64,000 nt of DNA from positions 1 through 64,000 of IMG/VR virus record IMGVR_UViG_3300032053_014324; one strand, given 5' to 3'. Below, piece after piece: positions 6,437 through 13,704 of this stretch (its first letter is position 1; each line of letters begins with the position of its first letter). Origin of the DNA: a virus. A program made the position numbers and the translations under genes. The notes under the pieces are model-generated. The model saw nothing but the letters and a program-made list of their open reading frames with translations. It did no database searches and was not told the origin of the DNA.

Positions 6437-7447
6437 ATGATGGCAGACAAAAAATTGGAAAAGATGAAACAAGAGGAATATATGTCTAATGTAGATAGCA
6501 CACTTGATTGGAATGAGTTCCTAAAAAAACCAACAAATCGAGTTAAAAAAATGGCTGCACCAGCATTAGATATTCCCTCTATAGAAAACAAAAAACCTGG
6601 TGAAGCAGGATCACCTCCAGTTCCTACTGGAGGAGTACCTGTACTACCAACAGCAGACGCGCTTCCTCCATTACCAGGCGGCCCTACGGACGCGCTAGCA
6701 CCGCCCTTACCGGAACCACCTAAGCCGAAAAAACCAAAAGAAAAAGATCTTTCATCGAAAGAAAAAGAAGAAGTTCTGTCATCTCTTGATGAGCTGCGTG
6801 AAACAATAAAAACTCTTAAATCTGAACTCGAAATGTCCGTAATGAAAGATGAAATTATCGAAAAGATAAAGAGTCATTACAAAGGCTTAGAAGAAGAACT
6901 AGATTCCTTAAAAAGAAAAGAGATACCAGAACGAAAGTATTTTGACACTGAGGGAGCTTACAGAGATCGTTTGTATGGAATGGCTACAAACATGTTGGAT
7001 GAATTTCTTCCTGACTTATTCGAAGAAATACCGGAATACAATTTCACAGCTACTCAGGTCAGTCGATTGTTTGAAGATGGAACAGTTGCCGATGCTCTTA
7101 TTCTACTCATGGCAACAGTTCCGCGAGAAGGAATGAAGTATGATTTTAAAATCGAAGTACCTGTTCTCAATGGACTAATGCAGTATCCGATGTATATCCA
7201 ACGTGGTCAGAAAATAATCCCCCTCACAAAAGCCGAGATTCAACGAGAGCTCAATTCAATGTCGTATCGAAAGCTTGATATTGAAGAGCCCTTAAAAAAA
7301 GATAATTTATTCAATAATATCGGGGAGAACATTCATCGTAGACCGGACAGCCAAAAATGGTATGAGACTGCCCCTAATACATATAATCAGACAGCAATAC
7401 CACCTGATCACATGCAGCAAGTCCAAAGAGGAAAAAGCATAAAATGA
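6437..7447 (+). CDS. proline-rich and coiled-coil virion or scaffold-like protein
   Basis: A 336-residue protein. Residues about 40-100 are Pro/Lys-rich and low complexity (LPPLPGG, PPLPEPPKPKKPK). A highly charged helix follows at about 105-165, then a compact alpha/beta domain (about 170-275) and a polar tail. This order (flexible linker, coiled coil, globular part) is common in assembly or scaffold-type proteins. The start is uncertain: ATG 6437 or 6440, or 6482 with AAGAGGA upstream. The stop overlaps the next start (ATGA). No family identified. Confidence 0.65.
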   Translation: MMADKKLEKMKQEEYMSNVDSTLDWNEFLKKPTNRVKKMAAPALDIPSIENKKPGEAGSPPVPTGGVPVLPTADALPPLPGGPTDALAPPLPEPPKPKKPKEKDLSSKEKEEVLSSLDELRETIKTLKSELEMSVMKDEIIEKIKSHYKGLEEELDSLKRKEIPERKYFDTEGAYRDRLYGMATNMLDEFLPDLFEEIPEYNFTATQVSRLFEDGTVADALILLMATVPREGMKYDFKIEVPVLNGLMQYPMYIQRGQKIIPLTKAEIQRELNSMSYRKLDIEEPLKKDNLFNNIGENIHRRPDSQKWYETAPNTYNQTAIPPDHMQQVQRGKSIK

Positions 7448-7782
7448 AAAAAGACAATGTCTATATGACACGAGATCTCGCCTCGGCTACATACATTGCC
7501 TATAATGGAATTAAGTTTGCAAAAAACTACGATAAGGCCAATCGATCGTGGATTTTTCAAGATCCAGATGTGTGTGAAGACTTAGATTTGAAGCTACGAA
7601 ATGGGGAAGCTTCTGTCGAAGTTATTAAGTATGAATCGGTGAGACGAAATTTGCTCGGGATGGTTAAAATGACGGGCTCAGATGGTGGAGATGATTTACT
7701 CAGTATGAATGGATATACAAATGGGTCAACAAACGGAAGAAGAGATAAGTCAAATCGAGATACTTCTAGGGATAACCAGTAA
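7444..7782 (+). CDS. DUF5659-like small protein
   Basis: A 112-residue protein. The first 75 residues follow the pattern of a small phage domain I associate with DUF5659: YMTRDLASATYIAYNGI, then a beta strand ending WIFQD, then a helix and a final stretch with R-N-L-L. The last 30 residues are polar and disordered (NGSTNGRRDKSNRDTSRDN). It is translationally coupled to the upstream gene by ATGA. Function unknown; the domain name is from memory and should be treated as tentative. Confidence 0.6.
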   Translation: MKKDNVYMTRDLASATYIAYNGIKFAKNYDKANRSWIFQDPDVCEDLDLKLRNGEASVEVIKYESVRRNLLGMVKMTGSDGGDDLLSMNGYTNGSTNGRRDKSNRDTSRDNQ

Positions 7783-7915
7783 ACTAGATGACGTTAACCG
7801 TCGATTAGGAATAATTGACCACAAATTCTCTAGTTTTATTAATCAGATAAGACCAAAAGACATATCTCCTGCAGCAAAGGTAGAGGAATGGACAGACCGC
7901 TTGAAAAGAAGATAA
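7709..7915 (+). CDS. small coiled-coil protein overlapping its neighbours
   Basis: A 68-residue frame, +2 relative to the upstream gene and overlapping it by 74 nt. Residues about 16-48 form a heptad-like helix (LLGITSKLDDVNRRLGII). The overlapped part lies in the upstream gene's disordered tail, which makes a real overlap believable. A start at 7721 (ATG) is equally possible. It also overlaps the next small RHH gene by 28 nt. Confidence 0.5.
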   Translation: MDIQMGQQTEEEISQIEILLGITSKLDDVNRRLGIIDHKFSSFINQIRPKDISPAAKVEEWTDRLKRR

Positions 7916-8055
7916 AAAACATATTTGTACCTCTCGCATATACATCCTATGAACTATTTAAGCATAAATGCTATAGCGAAGGGTACTCTATGAAGAAAGT
8001 TATAGAGATTCTTGTTGAGCAGTATACAAATGATAAACTTGTTGTTAAAAAATAA
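7888..8055 (+). CDS. short ribbon-helix-helix-like protein
   Basis: A 55-residue frame starting at ATG 7888, with AAAGG seven bases upstream, and ending at TAA 8053-8055. After a basic start (MDRPLEKKIKN) the pattern IFVPLAYTSYELFKHKC, turn EGYS, then MKKVIEILVEQY fits a ribbon-helix-helix strand and two helices. It fills the otherwise empty space between 7915 and 8060. It is probably a DNA-binding dimer or, alternatively, a small protein of the same fold used in assembly. Confidence 0.55.
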   Translation: MDRPLEKKIKNIFVPLAYTSYELFKHKCYSEGYSMKKVIEILVEQYTNDKLVVKK

Positions 8056-8069
8056 TAAGGAGTAATACT

Positions 8070-8099
8070 ATGATAGATTATGGAAGACAATTGAAATAG
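8070..8099 (+). CDS. nine-codon minicistron (MIDYGRQLK)
   Basis: An ATG with an excellent AAGGAG site (8057-8062) opens a nine-codon frame that stops seven bases before the next gene's ATG at 8106. The next gene lacks a good ribosome site of its own, so the minicistron may load ribosomes that re-initiate. It could also be a chance arrangement. Confidence 0.35.
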   Translation: MIDYGRQLK

Positions 8100-8105
8100 T
8101 AAATT

Positions 8106-8840
8106 ATGGATAAAAAATCAGACATGGGAGTATCTGTTTCAGGTGCACCTGATTCTTTAGCAGGAAATCTTAATTATACACTGCCTCAGAAATTTCAAGA
8201 TCCCGGCACAGATATATTTAAAACAGTAGCTCCCTTTGACGTAGTGCATCGAACTCCCGAAAGAGTAGAGTTGCAATATAATGATGCGCTGAAGCCAACG
8301 GTGCTTCCGACAGATTCAAAATATGATAATAACAATAAATCAAATACCGTCGATTCAGGAAATAAACAGGTTGGTGATACTGATTTAGCAGCTAAAGCCA
8401 ATAGATCATCTATGGGATCATGGAGTATTGCTATGAATGAACAACAATTTTCGAAAGTAAGTAACATTGATTCTCTTATAAAAACTGCAGAAGACGATTC
8501 TATTAAAAAGAAAATAATGGAATGCTTCGCTAAAAATGAAAACCCACCTGATGCAAAGATACACAAGATGGCAGAAAAACTTGGTATCGAACCTGATAAA
8601 ATGGAAGAGGCTATTTATAAACTTCTATCTTCTTTTCTATCTCAAGGGAAATCAAAAGATTATACTGGTGAGTATGATCCTGAAGAATTGAGAATGGGTA
8701 TTGAAGTTGAGATGGAGCATACGAATGACAGAGATATTGCAGAACGAATTGCACGGGATCACCTCGCAGAATTCAAGAACTATTACACTGCTCTTAAAAA
8801 GATGGAAGAAGGATTAAAGAATCAATCATTTGAGAAATGA
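8106..8840 (+). CDS. virion-associated protein with SIDELIK motif and DUF5661-like C-terminus
   Basis: A 244-residue protein. The N-terminal 110 residues are polar and low complexity. Residues about 118-128 carry NIDSLIKTAED, one copy of a motif shared by seven proteins here. A helical segment (about 130-180) has a winged-helix-like feel (KMAEKLGIEPDKMEEAIYKLL). The C-terminal 50 residues (YDPEELRMGIEVEMEHT, then RIARDHLAEF and YY) match a domain I know as DUF5661, frequent in phage structural regions. Role unknown; a head-associated protein is the best guess. Confidence 0.6.
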   Translation: MDKKSDMGVSVSGAPDSLAGNLNYTLPQKFQDPGTDIFKTVAPFDVVHRTPERVELQYNDALKPTVLPTDSKYDNNNKSNTVDSGNKQVGDTDLAAKANRSSMGSWSIAMNEQQFSKVSNIDSLIKTAEDDSIKKKIMECFAKNENPPDAKIHKMAEKLGIEPDKMEEAIYKLLSSFLSQGKSKDYTGEYDPEELRMGIEVEMEHTNDRDIAERIARDHLAEFKNYYTALKKMEEGLKNQSFEK

Positions 8841-8841
8841 A

Positions 8842-9123
8842 ATGAATACCGGAATGGTTTTTATGGATAAAGGGAGTTCCTTTAATAAAATCAGTTTTAT
8901 TGTGCATATGAAAGGGCATAAGAACTCATCTGGAGAGATCGCTCCGTATGTAATAAAATCGCACGAAACCAATAAAATTCTATCTTCTCATAAAACTCGT
9001 GGTGAAGCAGAAAAACATTTAAAACAAATGCATGCGCACTCAGGTTCGTTTATAGGTGTAAGAAATATAGATGAACTTATTTCAGGAGGTACATATGAGC
9101 AATGTAACCTTTACCGAAGCTGA
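8842..9123 (+). CDS. small protein ending in a SIDELIK-type motif
   Basis: A 93-residue protein. Its core reads YVIKSHETNKILSSHKT, then EAEKHLKQMH, a recurrent small alpha/beta unit in phage proteins. Near the C-terminus is FIGVRNIDELISGG, a copy of the shared motif. The start is uncertain: ATG 8842 follows the upstream TGA by one base, and ATG 8854 is an alternative. It overlaps the next gene by 29 nt. Function unknown. Confidence 0.55.
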   Translation: MNTGMVFMDKGSSFNKISFIVHMKGHKNSSGEIAPYVIKSHETNKILSSHKTRGEAEKHLKQMHAHSGSFIGVRNIDELISGGTYEQCNLYRS

Positions 9124-9349
9124 TTTTTCTAGCATGGACAAGAAATCAAAAGAGATGCTCGGATGGACATTTAAAGAGAAATTTGGTATGAGCATTAAAG
9201 AAATGGTTGCTGATCCGATTAAAGGACAAGATGCGATAATAGCTGCAAAAAGAAAGGCTGGCTTTGTCGATAGTATACAGATTAAGAAGATAATGGATTT
9301 TTTATCTGAGCCAGATTGGGAACAGACATTGAAGGATAAGCTTGCATAA
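9095..9349 (+). CDS. small hypothetical helical protein
   Basis: An 84-residue protein. ATG 9095 is fixed by a strong AGGAGG (9084-9089) that lies inside the end of the previous gene. The sequence is helical and charged (KSKEMLGWTFKEKFG, IKKIMDFLSEPDWEQTL). The stop overlaps the next start (TAATG). No recognised domain. Confidence 0.6.
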   Translation: MSNVTFTEADFSSMDKKSKEMLGWTFKEKFGMSIKEMVADPIKGQDAIIAAKRKAGFVDSIQIKKIMDFLSEPDWEQTLKDKLA

Positions 9350-9906
9350 TGGAAAAAGATTTGGTTATCATGTGCGATCTCGATGGAGTACTTGCCGACT
9401 TTGCCGGGAGATTCAAAGAATTTGGACACGGTACTATTGGTGCCTTTACAGAAAGGCATGATCATGATGACGCAATTCTTTGGTCGTTCATTAAGAAAAA
9501 AGATCCTGAGTTCTTTCTAAATCTCAAAATGATGTCTGATGGAAAAGAACTATGGAACTATATCAAACAATTCGATCCTATAATCCTAACTAAAATACCT
9601 CGATGGGCGCGTGCTTCCTCAGATAAGAAGAAATGGGTTAAAAAGCATCTTGGAAATGTTAAAGTAATAACCACCACTAAAAAAGAGAAATACGTTGAAC
9701 CTGATGCTATTCTTATTGATGACATGGATGAAAATCTTGAAGCATGGGAAAAAGCTGGCGGTATCGGAATAAAGCATACGTCTGCAGCGAAAACCATAAA
9801 AGAACTCAAAAAAATAATGAAAGAAATTCCTACAAAAGAGGCATCTGAACAATACATGTTTGTAGGTATAAAAAGCATTGAAGACCTACTCGCACACGAA
9901 GCTTAG
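9349..9906 (+). CDS. HAD-family 5'-nucleotidase-like protein with C-terminal SIDELIK motif
   Basis: A 185-residue protein. Motif I is CDLDGVLADF (Asp10 and Asp12 would be nucleophile and acid/base). A conserved Thr in IILTK is motif II, Lys in KKEKY can be motif III, and LIDDMDENLEAW is motif IV. The size and motifs resemble 5'(3')-deoxyribonucleotidases that dephosphorylate dNMPs. Unusually, the last 15 residues (FVGIKSIEDLLAHEA) carry the motif shared by neighbouring small proteins, suggesting that the enzyme is tethered to or packaged with the virion. Enzyme family is sure; substrate and packaging are inference. Confidence 0.8.
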   Translation: MEKDLVIMCDLDGVLADFAGRFKEFGHGTIGAFTERHDHDDAILWSFIKKKDPEFFLNLKMMSDGKELWNYIKQFDPIILTKIPRWARASSDKKKWVKKHLGNVKVITTTKKEKYVEPDAILIDDMDENLEAWEKAGGIGIKHTSAAKTIKELKKIMKEIPTKEASEQYMFVGIKSIEDLLAHEA

Positions 9907-9948
9907 TCTAAAAACAATCAAAAATCATTCCTTTTACAACATAACTCC

Positions 9949-9978
9949 CTTAAAAACAAATGCGTTATCATTATATTT
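9949..9978 (+). promoter_or_regulatory. phage promoter-like element, site 4
   Basis: CTTAAAA (9949-9955), 16 nt, TATATTT (9972-9978). It lies in a gap of 116 nt after the HAD gene. Its position makes an ATG start at 9960 unlikely for the next gene. Confidence 0.6.
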
Positions 9979-10022
9979 CAAGGATAGCACGTAGTATAAT
10001 TATGCTGTATAAGGATAAACCA

Positions 10023-10370
10023 ATGCTTACTAATCGCAAACTTACTGATCAAATAAAAGCCATTGAACGAAGCGGACAAGCAGATGGTCGGTCTAAGGAG
10101 TATATCATGAAAGCACTTATCGGAAATACATCTAAATATGGTGAAAAATCAATGGAACCACACAAGAAATCAATTGAGCTCGATCAAAATGATCGTACAA
10201 GTATTGAAGAAATAATAACAAAAATAGCCGGTGTTAATGATATTAGCAATGTCTCGTTTGTAACCATGAATCTTACACATAATGATTGTGTTGTAAAATT
10301 TAGCTGTGAAGAAAAAAAAGAAAAGAAGAGAACAGAGGAGATGGGAGATGGAGCAAAACTGGAGGCATGA
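10023..10370 (+). CDS. hypothetical protein
   Basis: A 115-residue protein, basic and helical at the start (MLTNRKLTDQIKAIERSG), then an alpha/beta stretch with IEEIITKIAGVNDI and a strand VSFVTMNLTHNDCVVKF, ending in a lysine/glutamate-rich tail. ATG 10023 has AAGGA seven bases upstream; the longer frame from 9960 would run through the promoter-like element. The next start follows its stop by one base. Function unknown. Confidence 0.55.
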   Translation: MLTNRKLTDQIKAIERSGQADGRSKEYIMKALIGNTSKYGEKSMEPHKKSIELDQNDRTSIEEIITKIAGVNDISNVSFVTMNLTHNDCVVKFSCEEKKEKKRTEEMGDGAKLEA

Positions 10371-10371
10371 T

Positions 10372-10638
10372 ATGGCCGAAGTATTGGATGAGAGATTTAG
10401 CAGTGCTCAGTCGCTACAGGACTTAATAAAAAAAGCTGGGTCAGATACTACTATAATTCTTACTCTAAAAGAAATTGAAGATATCATAAAAGCTATGAAT
10501 GTTATTCAACAATCTGCAGCTCTTCTCCCATCTGCCCCTGAATCTGATGTAAAGGATGAGCAAAATATGATATATAGCCAACTTGATACGGTATATCAGA
10601 TACTAACAAAAAAACAAAAATCAGAATCAATAGTATAA
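10372..10638 (+). CDS. small helical protein with SIDELIK-type motif
   Basis: An 88-residue protein. GGAGG at 10361-10365 fixes ATG 10372. Near the N-terminus, SAQSLQDLIKKAGSD is a divergent copy of the shared motif. The rest is helical (LTLKEIEDIIKAM, IYSQLDTVYQILTKKQK) with heptad-like spacing and may form a coiled coil. Confidence 0.6.
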   Translation: MAEVLDERFSSAQSLQDLIKKAGSDTTIILTLKEIEDIIKAMNVIQQSAALLPSAPESDVKDEQNMIYSQLDTVYQILTKKQKSESIV

Positions 10639-10645
10639 GGTATTT

Positions 10646-10984
10646 ATGGCAACATGTAAAGTATACGGATATATTGTAGATGGTTCAGAAATACCTCTTT
10701 CAGGAGTAGCTATTCAGTTTATTCCTGCAGCGCTACCTGCAGTAAACTCAAGTACAGGGAAAGCAATTGTACCGAGAACCGTTGAAGCATTTACAACATC
10801 AACAGGATACTTTGAAACCAATCTTCTAGTTAATACAGATTTTGTTGCTATTATAAACGCACTTGGATTGAAAGAAAAAATACGAATACCTCAAGCAGTA
10901 AGCGCAAATCTTTTTACGCTTACAGGAATGTACACGAGCGGAGATCCTACACCAAGTGATCCTGGAACAGAACCTCAATGGTAG
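10646..10984 (+). CDS. putative Ig-/transthyretin-like virion protein
   Basis: A 112-residue protein. CKVYGYIVDGSEIPLSGVAI, then a strand with F-I-P, and TSTGYFETNL follow the order of carboxypeptidase-regulatory-like (transthyretin) folds: first strand with G, P-L-x-G-V, and a G-Y/F-F closing strand. Such domains are common in phage neck and tail adaptor proteins. It has two STG tripeptides. The C-terminal 20 residues are Pro/Thr-rich. It lies next to a large virion protein, consistent with a structural role. Confidence 0.6.
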   Translation: MATCKVYGYIVDGSEIPLSGVAIQFIPAALPAVNSSTGKAIVPRTVEAFTTSTGYFETNLLVNTDFVAIINALGLKEKIRIPQAVSANLFTLTGMYTSGDPTPSDPGTEPQW

Positions 10985-11014
10985 TATGATTAAAATAAAA
11001 GAGGCACTATTATA

Positions 11015-12043
11015 ATGCGCTGGGCTCATGGAGACAGACTCCCGTCAATAAAAACAGTAATGGATCGATACCGAATATTGAATCGGATGGTCGATCGCAA
11101 CCGCACCAAGATGTGGGCTGCGGGATCTCCCTGCACGTACTGGAGAAATGTATCTGTTGATAAAATGGGTGCTCTTGTTCAGAATCAAACTAAATGCTAT
11201 TGCTGGGCAACCCCCGCAGGCGGAGACAGCCAGCAAAGCCAACCGGATAGAAAGCACTTTCTTTGTATGGGAACTGGGATGTTATCTGGTTATCAAAAAT
11301 ATGGGTATCATGAAATAGCCCTCAGTACACCCTCAAATCTCACAAAATCTTCACCCAATCTTGTTATATCGGGTGATCGAGGAAGCAGCTACATATTGTC
11401 GGGAACAACCTTGGCAGAAACTTTGACAACAGAAAGGCTGGCCTTAACACGTTTTAAAGATGTTACGTTTTTTCTTGCAAACGAATCTACCGATAAAGAT
11501 CAAAACAGAATTGAATATGAATACTCAACAGATGATATAACCTGGACTACGATAGTAATGACTGACTATGTATCTCCATTAGCTAATAAGCAAGGAGCTC
11601 TGTCACTCCCAGCAAATACTGAATATATCCGATTCAGAGTAAGACTGAAAAAAAGAGTTGCTACGGCAACATCACCTAAATGGAACAGCATTCGATTCAG
11701 ATATAGAAATCATGTTATGATTAAAGAGATGGACCCAAGATTCAATTTAGCCATGCCTGCTTTTCTTGCTGCACGAGAACAACAATCTCGATACATCGAA
11801 CAGGGCGAATACGGTTGGATAACGAAGTTCCCCGTTGAATGGTGGACACTTCCTGACGCAGATATTCTTAATACAGATATAATTACATTTCTTCAAGGAA
11901 CGTACTCCGGTTATAAATTTCAGGTAAAAAATCTCAGGGAATTTGCATATGGGGAGAACCTTCAAATACTACACAAGGGATTTGAAAGTTCTCTTATTCG
12001 TGATAAGAATGAGCTGCTTGGTATTATACACTATCTTATGTGA
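11015..12043 (+). CDS. putative virion structural protein
   Basis: A 342-residue globular protein. The basic N-terminus (DRYRILNRMVDRNRTKMW) is followed by a Cys pair region (about 60-85) and a long beta-rich middle (about 95-235) that reads like a jelly-roll or discoidin-like layer (FKDVTFFLAN, IEYEYSTDD, ITWTTIVM, TEYIRFRVRLKKR). The C-terminus has WWTLPDADIL and a short alpha/beta part. It lies between head-side and sheath genes, consistent with a neck or head-tail joining protein. No family assigned. Confidence 0.6.
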   Translation: MRWAHGDRLPSIKTVMDRYRILNRMVDRNRTKMWAAGSPCTYWRNVSVDKMGALVQNQTKCYCWATPAGGDSQQSQPDRKHFLCMGTGMLSGYQKYGYHEIALSTPSNLTKSSPNLVISGDRGSSYILSGTTLAETLTTERLALTRFKDVTFFLANESTDKDQNRIEYEYSTDDITWTTIVMTDYVSPLANKQGALSLPANTEYIRFRVRLKKRVATATSPKWNSIRFRYRNHVMIKEMDPRFNLAMPAFLAAREQQSRYIEQGEYGWITKFPVEWWTLPDADILNTDIITFLQGTYSGYKFQVKNLREFAYGENLQILHKGFESSLIRDKNELLGIIHYLM

Positions 12044-12051
12044 GGATGCAA

Positions 12052-12330
12052 ATGGAATTTCAAGGAATTACTTCTATTGACGAGCTTATCAAACACGCTG
12101 ATGCTAAATTTGAAACAACAGGCATTGGTTCAACTTTAGGTGGAATTGCAGGCGCAATCGTCGGTCAGTTTATTCCAATTCCTATCGTTGATGATATTCT
12201 TCTTTCATGGTTGGGCAGCAAAGCTGGTGATTGGCTAGAACGACACTTCACTGAACCAAAGAGTGAAGAAGAAGCTAAAACTAATCTCGCAAAAGCAAAA
12301 CAACTATATGAAGAGGAAAAAGGTTCATGA
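12052..12330 (+). CDS. SIDELIK-motif protein with glycine-rich membrane-like segment
   Basis: A 92-residue protein starting at ATG 12052 (GAGGA upstream), so it begins MEFQGITSIDELIKHADAK, the cleanest copy of the shared motif. Residues about 27-60 are a Gly/Ala/Ile-rich segment (GSTLGGIAGAIVGQFIPIPI) resembling glycine-zipper membrane-inserting peptides. The tail is charged. A motif plus a membrane-active segment could mean a protein delivered with the DNA or tail, but this is speculative. It overlaps the next gene by ATGA. Confidence 0.65.
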   Translation: MEFQGITSIDELIKHADAKFETTGIGSTLGGIAGAIVGQFIPIPIVDDILLSWLGSKAGDWLERHFTEPKSEEEAKTNLAKAKQLYEEEKGS

Positions 12331-12830
12331 AATTTGCTGGAATAAAATCTCTAAATGAGCTTCTTATCAAAGAAGGAATAGCATCTGATATTGATAATGA
12401 ATTCATCGAAGATTTCACAGAAAATCTGAAAATATTTCCCGATACTGTTGAAACAATACCCACCAGCATAGCCGGACCAGACAGAGATGTTGGTATATTT
12501 AACCCATATATAGAAGAAATGGGAGCATCTATAAAAGCAACGGCACAAATTTCGAAAGAGACTGCTTTGAGTATTGGATTGGGCCAAGGATCGATTAAAG
12601 AGTATATTGAAAATAATGCTGCAGGTGCCGTAAGAAATTTTTCAGAGCAATGGGATATTATAGAAAAGTTATTCGTAAGTTCCATATATAATGACAGAGT
12701 TCAAAACGCAGGAATACCAATACAAGAAATAAAAGATGAGGTTAATCAGGAATTTCGCTGCAGCCTTCTTGAAATTGCTAACAGTGAAGAGGGCAGTTCA
12801 TTTATATTAAAATTAGAATTTTTTGTTTAG
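12327..12830 (+). CDS. SIDELIK-motif protein
   Basis: A 167-residue protein beginning MKFAGIKSLNELLIKEGIA, a second N-terminal copy of the shared motif directly after the first. The remainder is acidic and helical (DNEFIEDFTENLKIF; YIENNAAGAVRNFSEQWDII) with a final beta stretch (SSFILKLEFFV). No recognised family. Its neighbour with the same N-terminus suggests a common route or partner. Confidence 0.6.
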   Translation: MKFAGIKSLNELLIKEGIASDIDNEFIEDFTENLKIFPDTVETIPTSIAGPDRDVGIFNPYIEEMGASIKATAQISKETALSIGLGQGSIKEYIENNAAGAVRNFSEQWDIIEKLFVSSIYNDRVQNAGIPIQEIKDEVNQEFRCSLLEIANSEEGSSFILKLEFFV

Positions 12831-12840
12831 GAGATCTCAC

Positions 12841-13452
12841 ATGGTTAACAAACTGACCTTACATCAACTTAATCTTAAATATGCATCCGAAGGGCTTGAT
12901 CTTTTAAAAGCTGTTCGAGCATGGAAAGACCTTCAATTCACACCTGATTCAATCAGAGATCAAGTAAGAAATGATGTTGGTACTACTATTACCGCATCGG
13001 ATGCTCGAGAACTGTATCATCTTGGATCATCAATGAAATATGATTATGATGCAATGGCTAAACCTTATGAAGTCAGCAAGGGACGAGAAAAGCTTATCCC
13101 AGATAACATAAAAAATGAGCAGCGCAAGCTTAGCCCTGCAGTCAAAATGTCAATGGAGCGTCTTGGTCAGAATCTATATCGAGACAAAAAAGCAAAAACA
13201 TATTGGACTCTCAAAGAGAAAGTTGCTGATAACGGAGAAAAAGCTGTATATCTGGTGGCTATCGAAGAACCAGATGATGTTAAAAAAACTGCAGCGTTGT
13301 CAGGTGTTGATGGAGAACCGGGTACAGCATATTCAAAAGAAAATGTAAAAGCACAGGGCGAAGAATCTCCTGAAAATCCTGTGGGAAAGTCAACGGAACC
13401 AAAAGACAAGGAGCAGTGGAAGAATGAGCTTTCAGAACACGGAAACTATTGA
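12841..13452 (+). CDS. hypothetical virion-associated protein
   Basis: A 203-residue protein. ATG 12841 is set by AGGAG directly after the previous stop. The N-terminus (LTLHQLNLKYASEGLDLLK) is a distant echo of the shared motif. The middle (about 60-145) is a compact alpha/beta domain (MKYDYDAMAKPYEV, YWTLKEKV, AVYLVAI). The last 50 residues are polar and disordered. It overlaps the next gene by 29 nt. Function unknown. Confidence 0.55.
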   Translation: MVNKLTLHQLNLKYASEGLDLLKAVRAWKDLQFTPDSIRDQVRNDVGTTITASDARELYHLGSSMKYDYDAMAKPYEVSKGREKLIPDNIKNEQRKLSPAVKMSMERLGQNLYRDKKAKTYWTLKEKVADNGEKAVYLVAIEEPDDVKKTAALSGVDGEPGTAYSKENVKAQGEESPENPVGKSTEPKDKEQWKNELSEHGNY

Positions 13453-13702
13453 TACCCTCATAAAACAAGCTGAGCTTGAAGTACTTCTGAAGCGTGTGAC
13501 AGTTGAATCAGATAGGGGTACGATTGTTACCCCTGTGCGCTGTCCTGCAAAAGGGAGGGTAGATGATTATCAACGAGATGGAGAAGGAAAACCTGCCTGT
13601 GTATATAATAACAGCAATTGTCATTATTTTGGCAGGTCTATGTTTGATCTCGATGGTTATGTTAAACAAATTATATGTACGTTTGAAGAAGGTCAAAAGT
13701 AG
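13424..13702 (+). CDS. small Cys-containing protein with SIDELIK-type N-terminus
   Basis: A 92-residue protein beginning MSFQNTETIDTLIKQAELE, an N-terminal copy of the shared motif. The rest contains spaced cysteines (RCPAK, ACVYNNSNCHYF, ICTFEE) and one His that may bind a metal, plus a strand-rich centre. It starts inside the end of the upstream gene and is followed two bases later by the gene before the sheath. Function unknown. Confidence 0.6.
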   Translation: MSFQNTETIDTLIKQAELEVLLKRVTVESDRGTIVTPVRCPAKGRVDDYQRDGEGKPACVYNNSNCHYFGRSMFDLDGYVKQIICTFEEGQK

Positions 13703-13704
13703 AT

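Noticed and set aside
9960-10022. ATG 9960 as start of the 10023 gene
   Set aside because: It would translate across the CTTAAAA/TATATTT element and has no ribosome site; ATG 10023 has AAGGA at good spacing.
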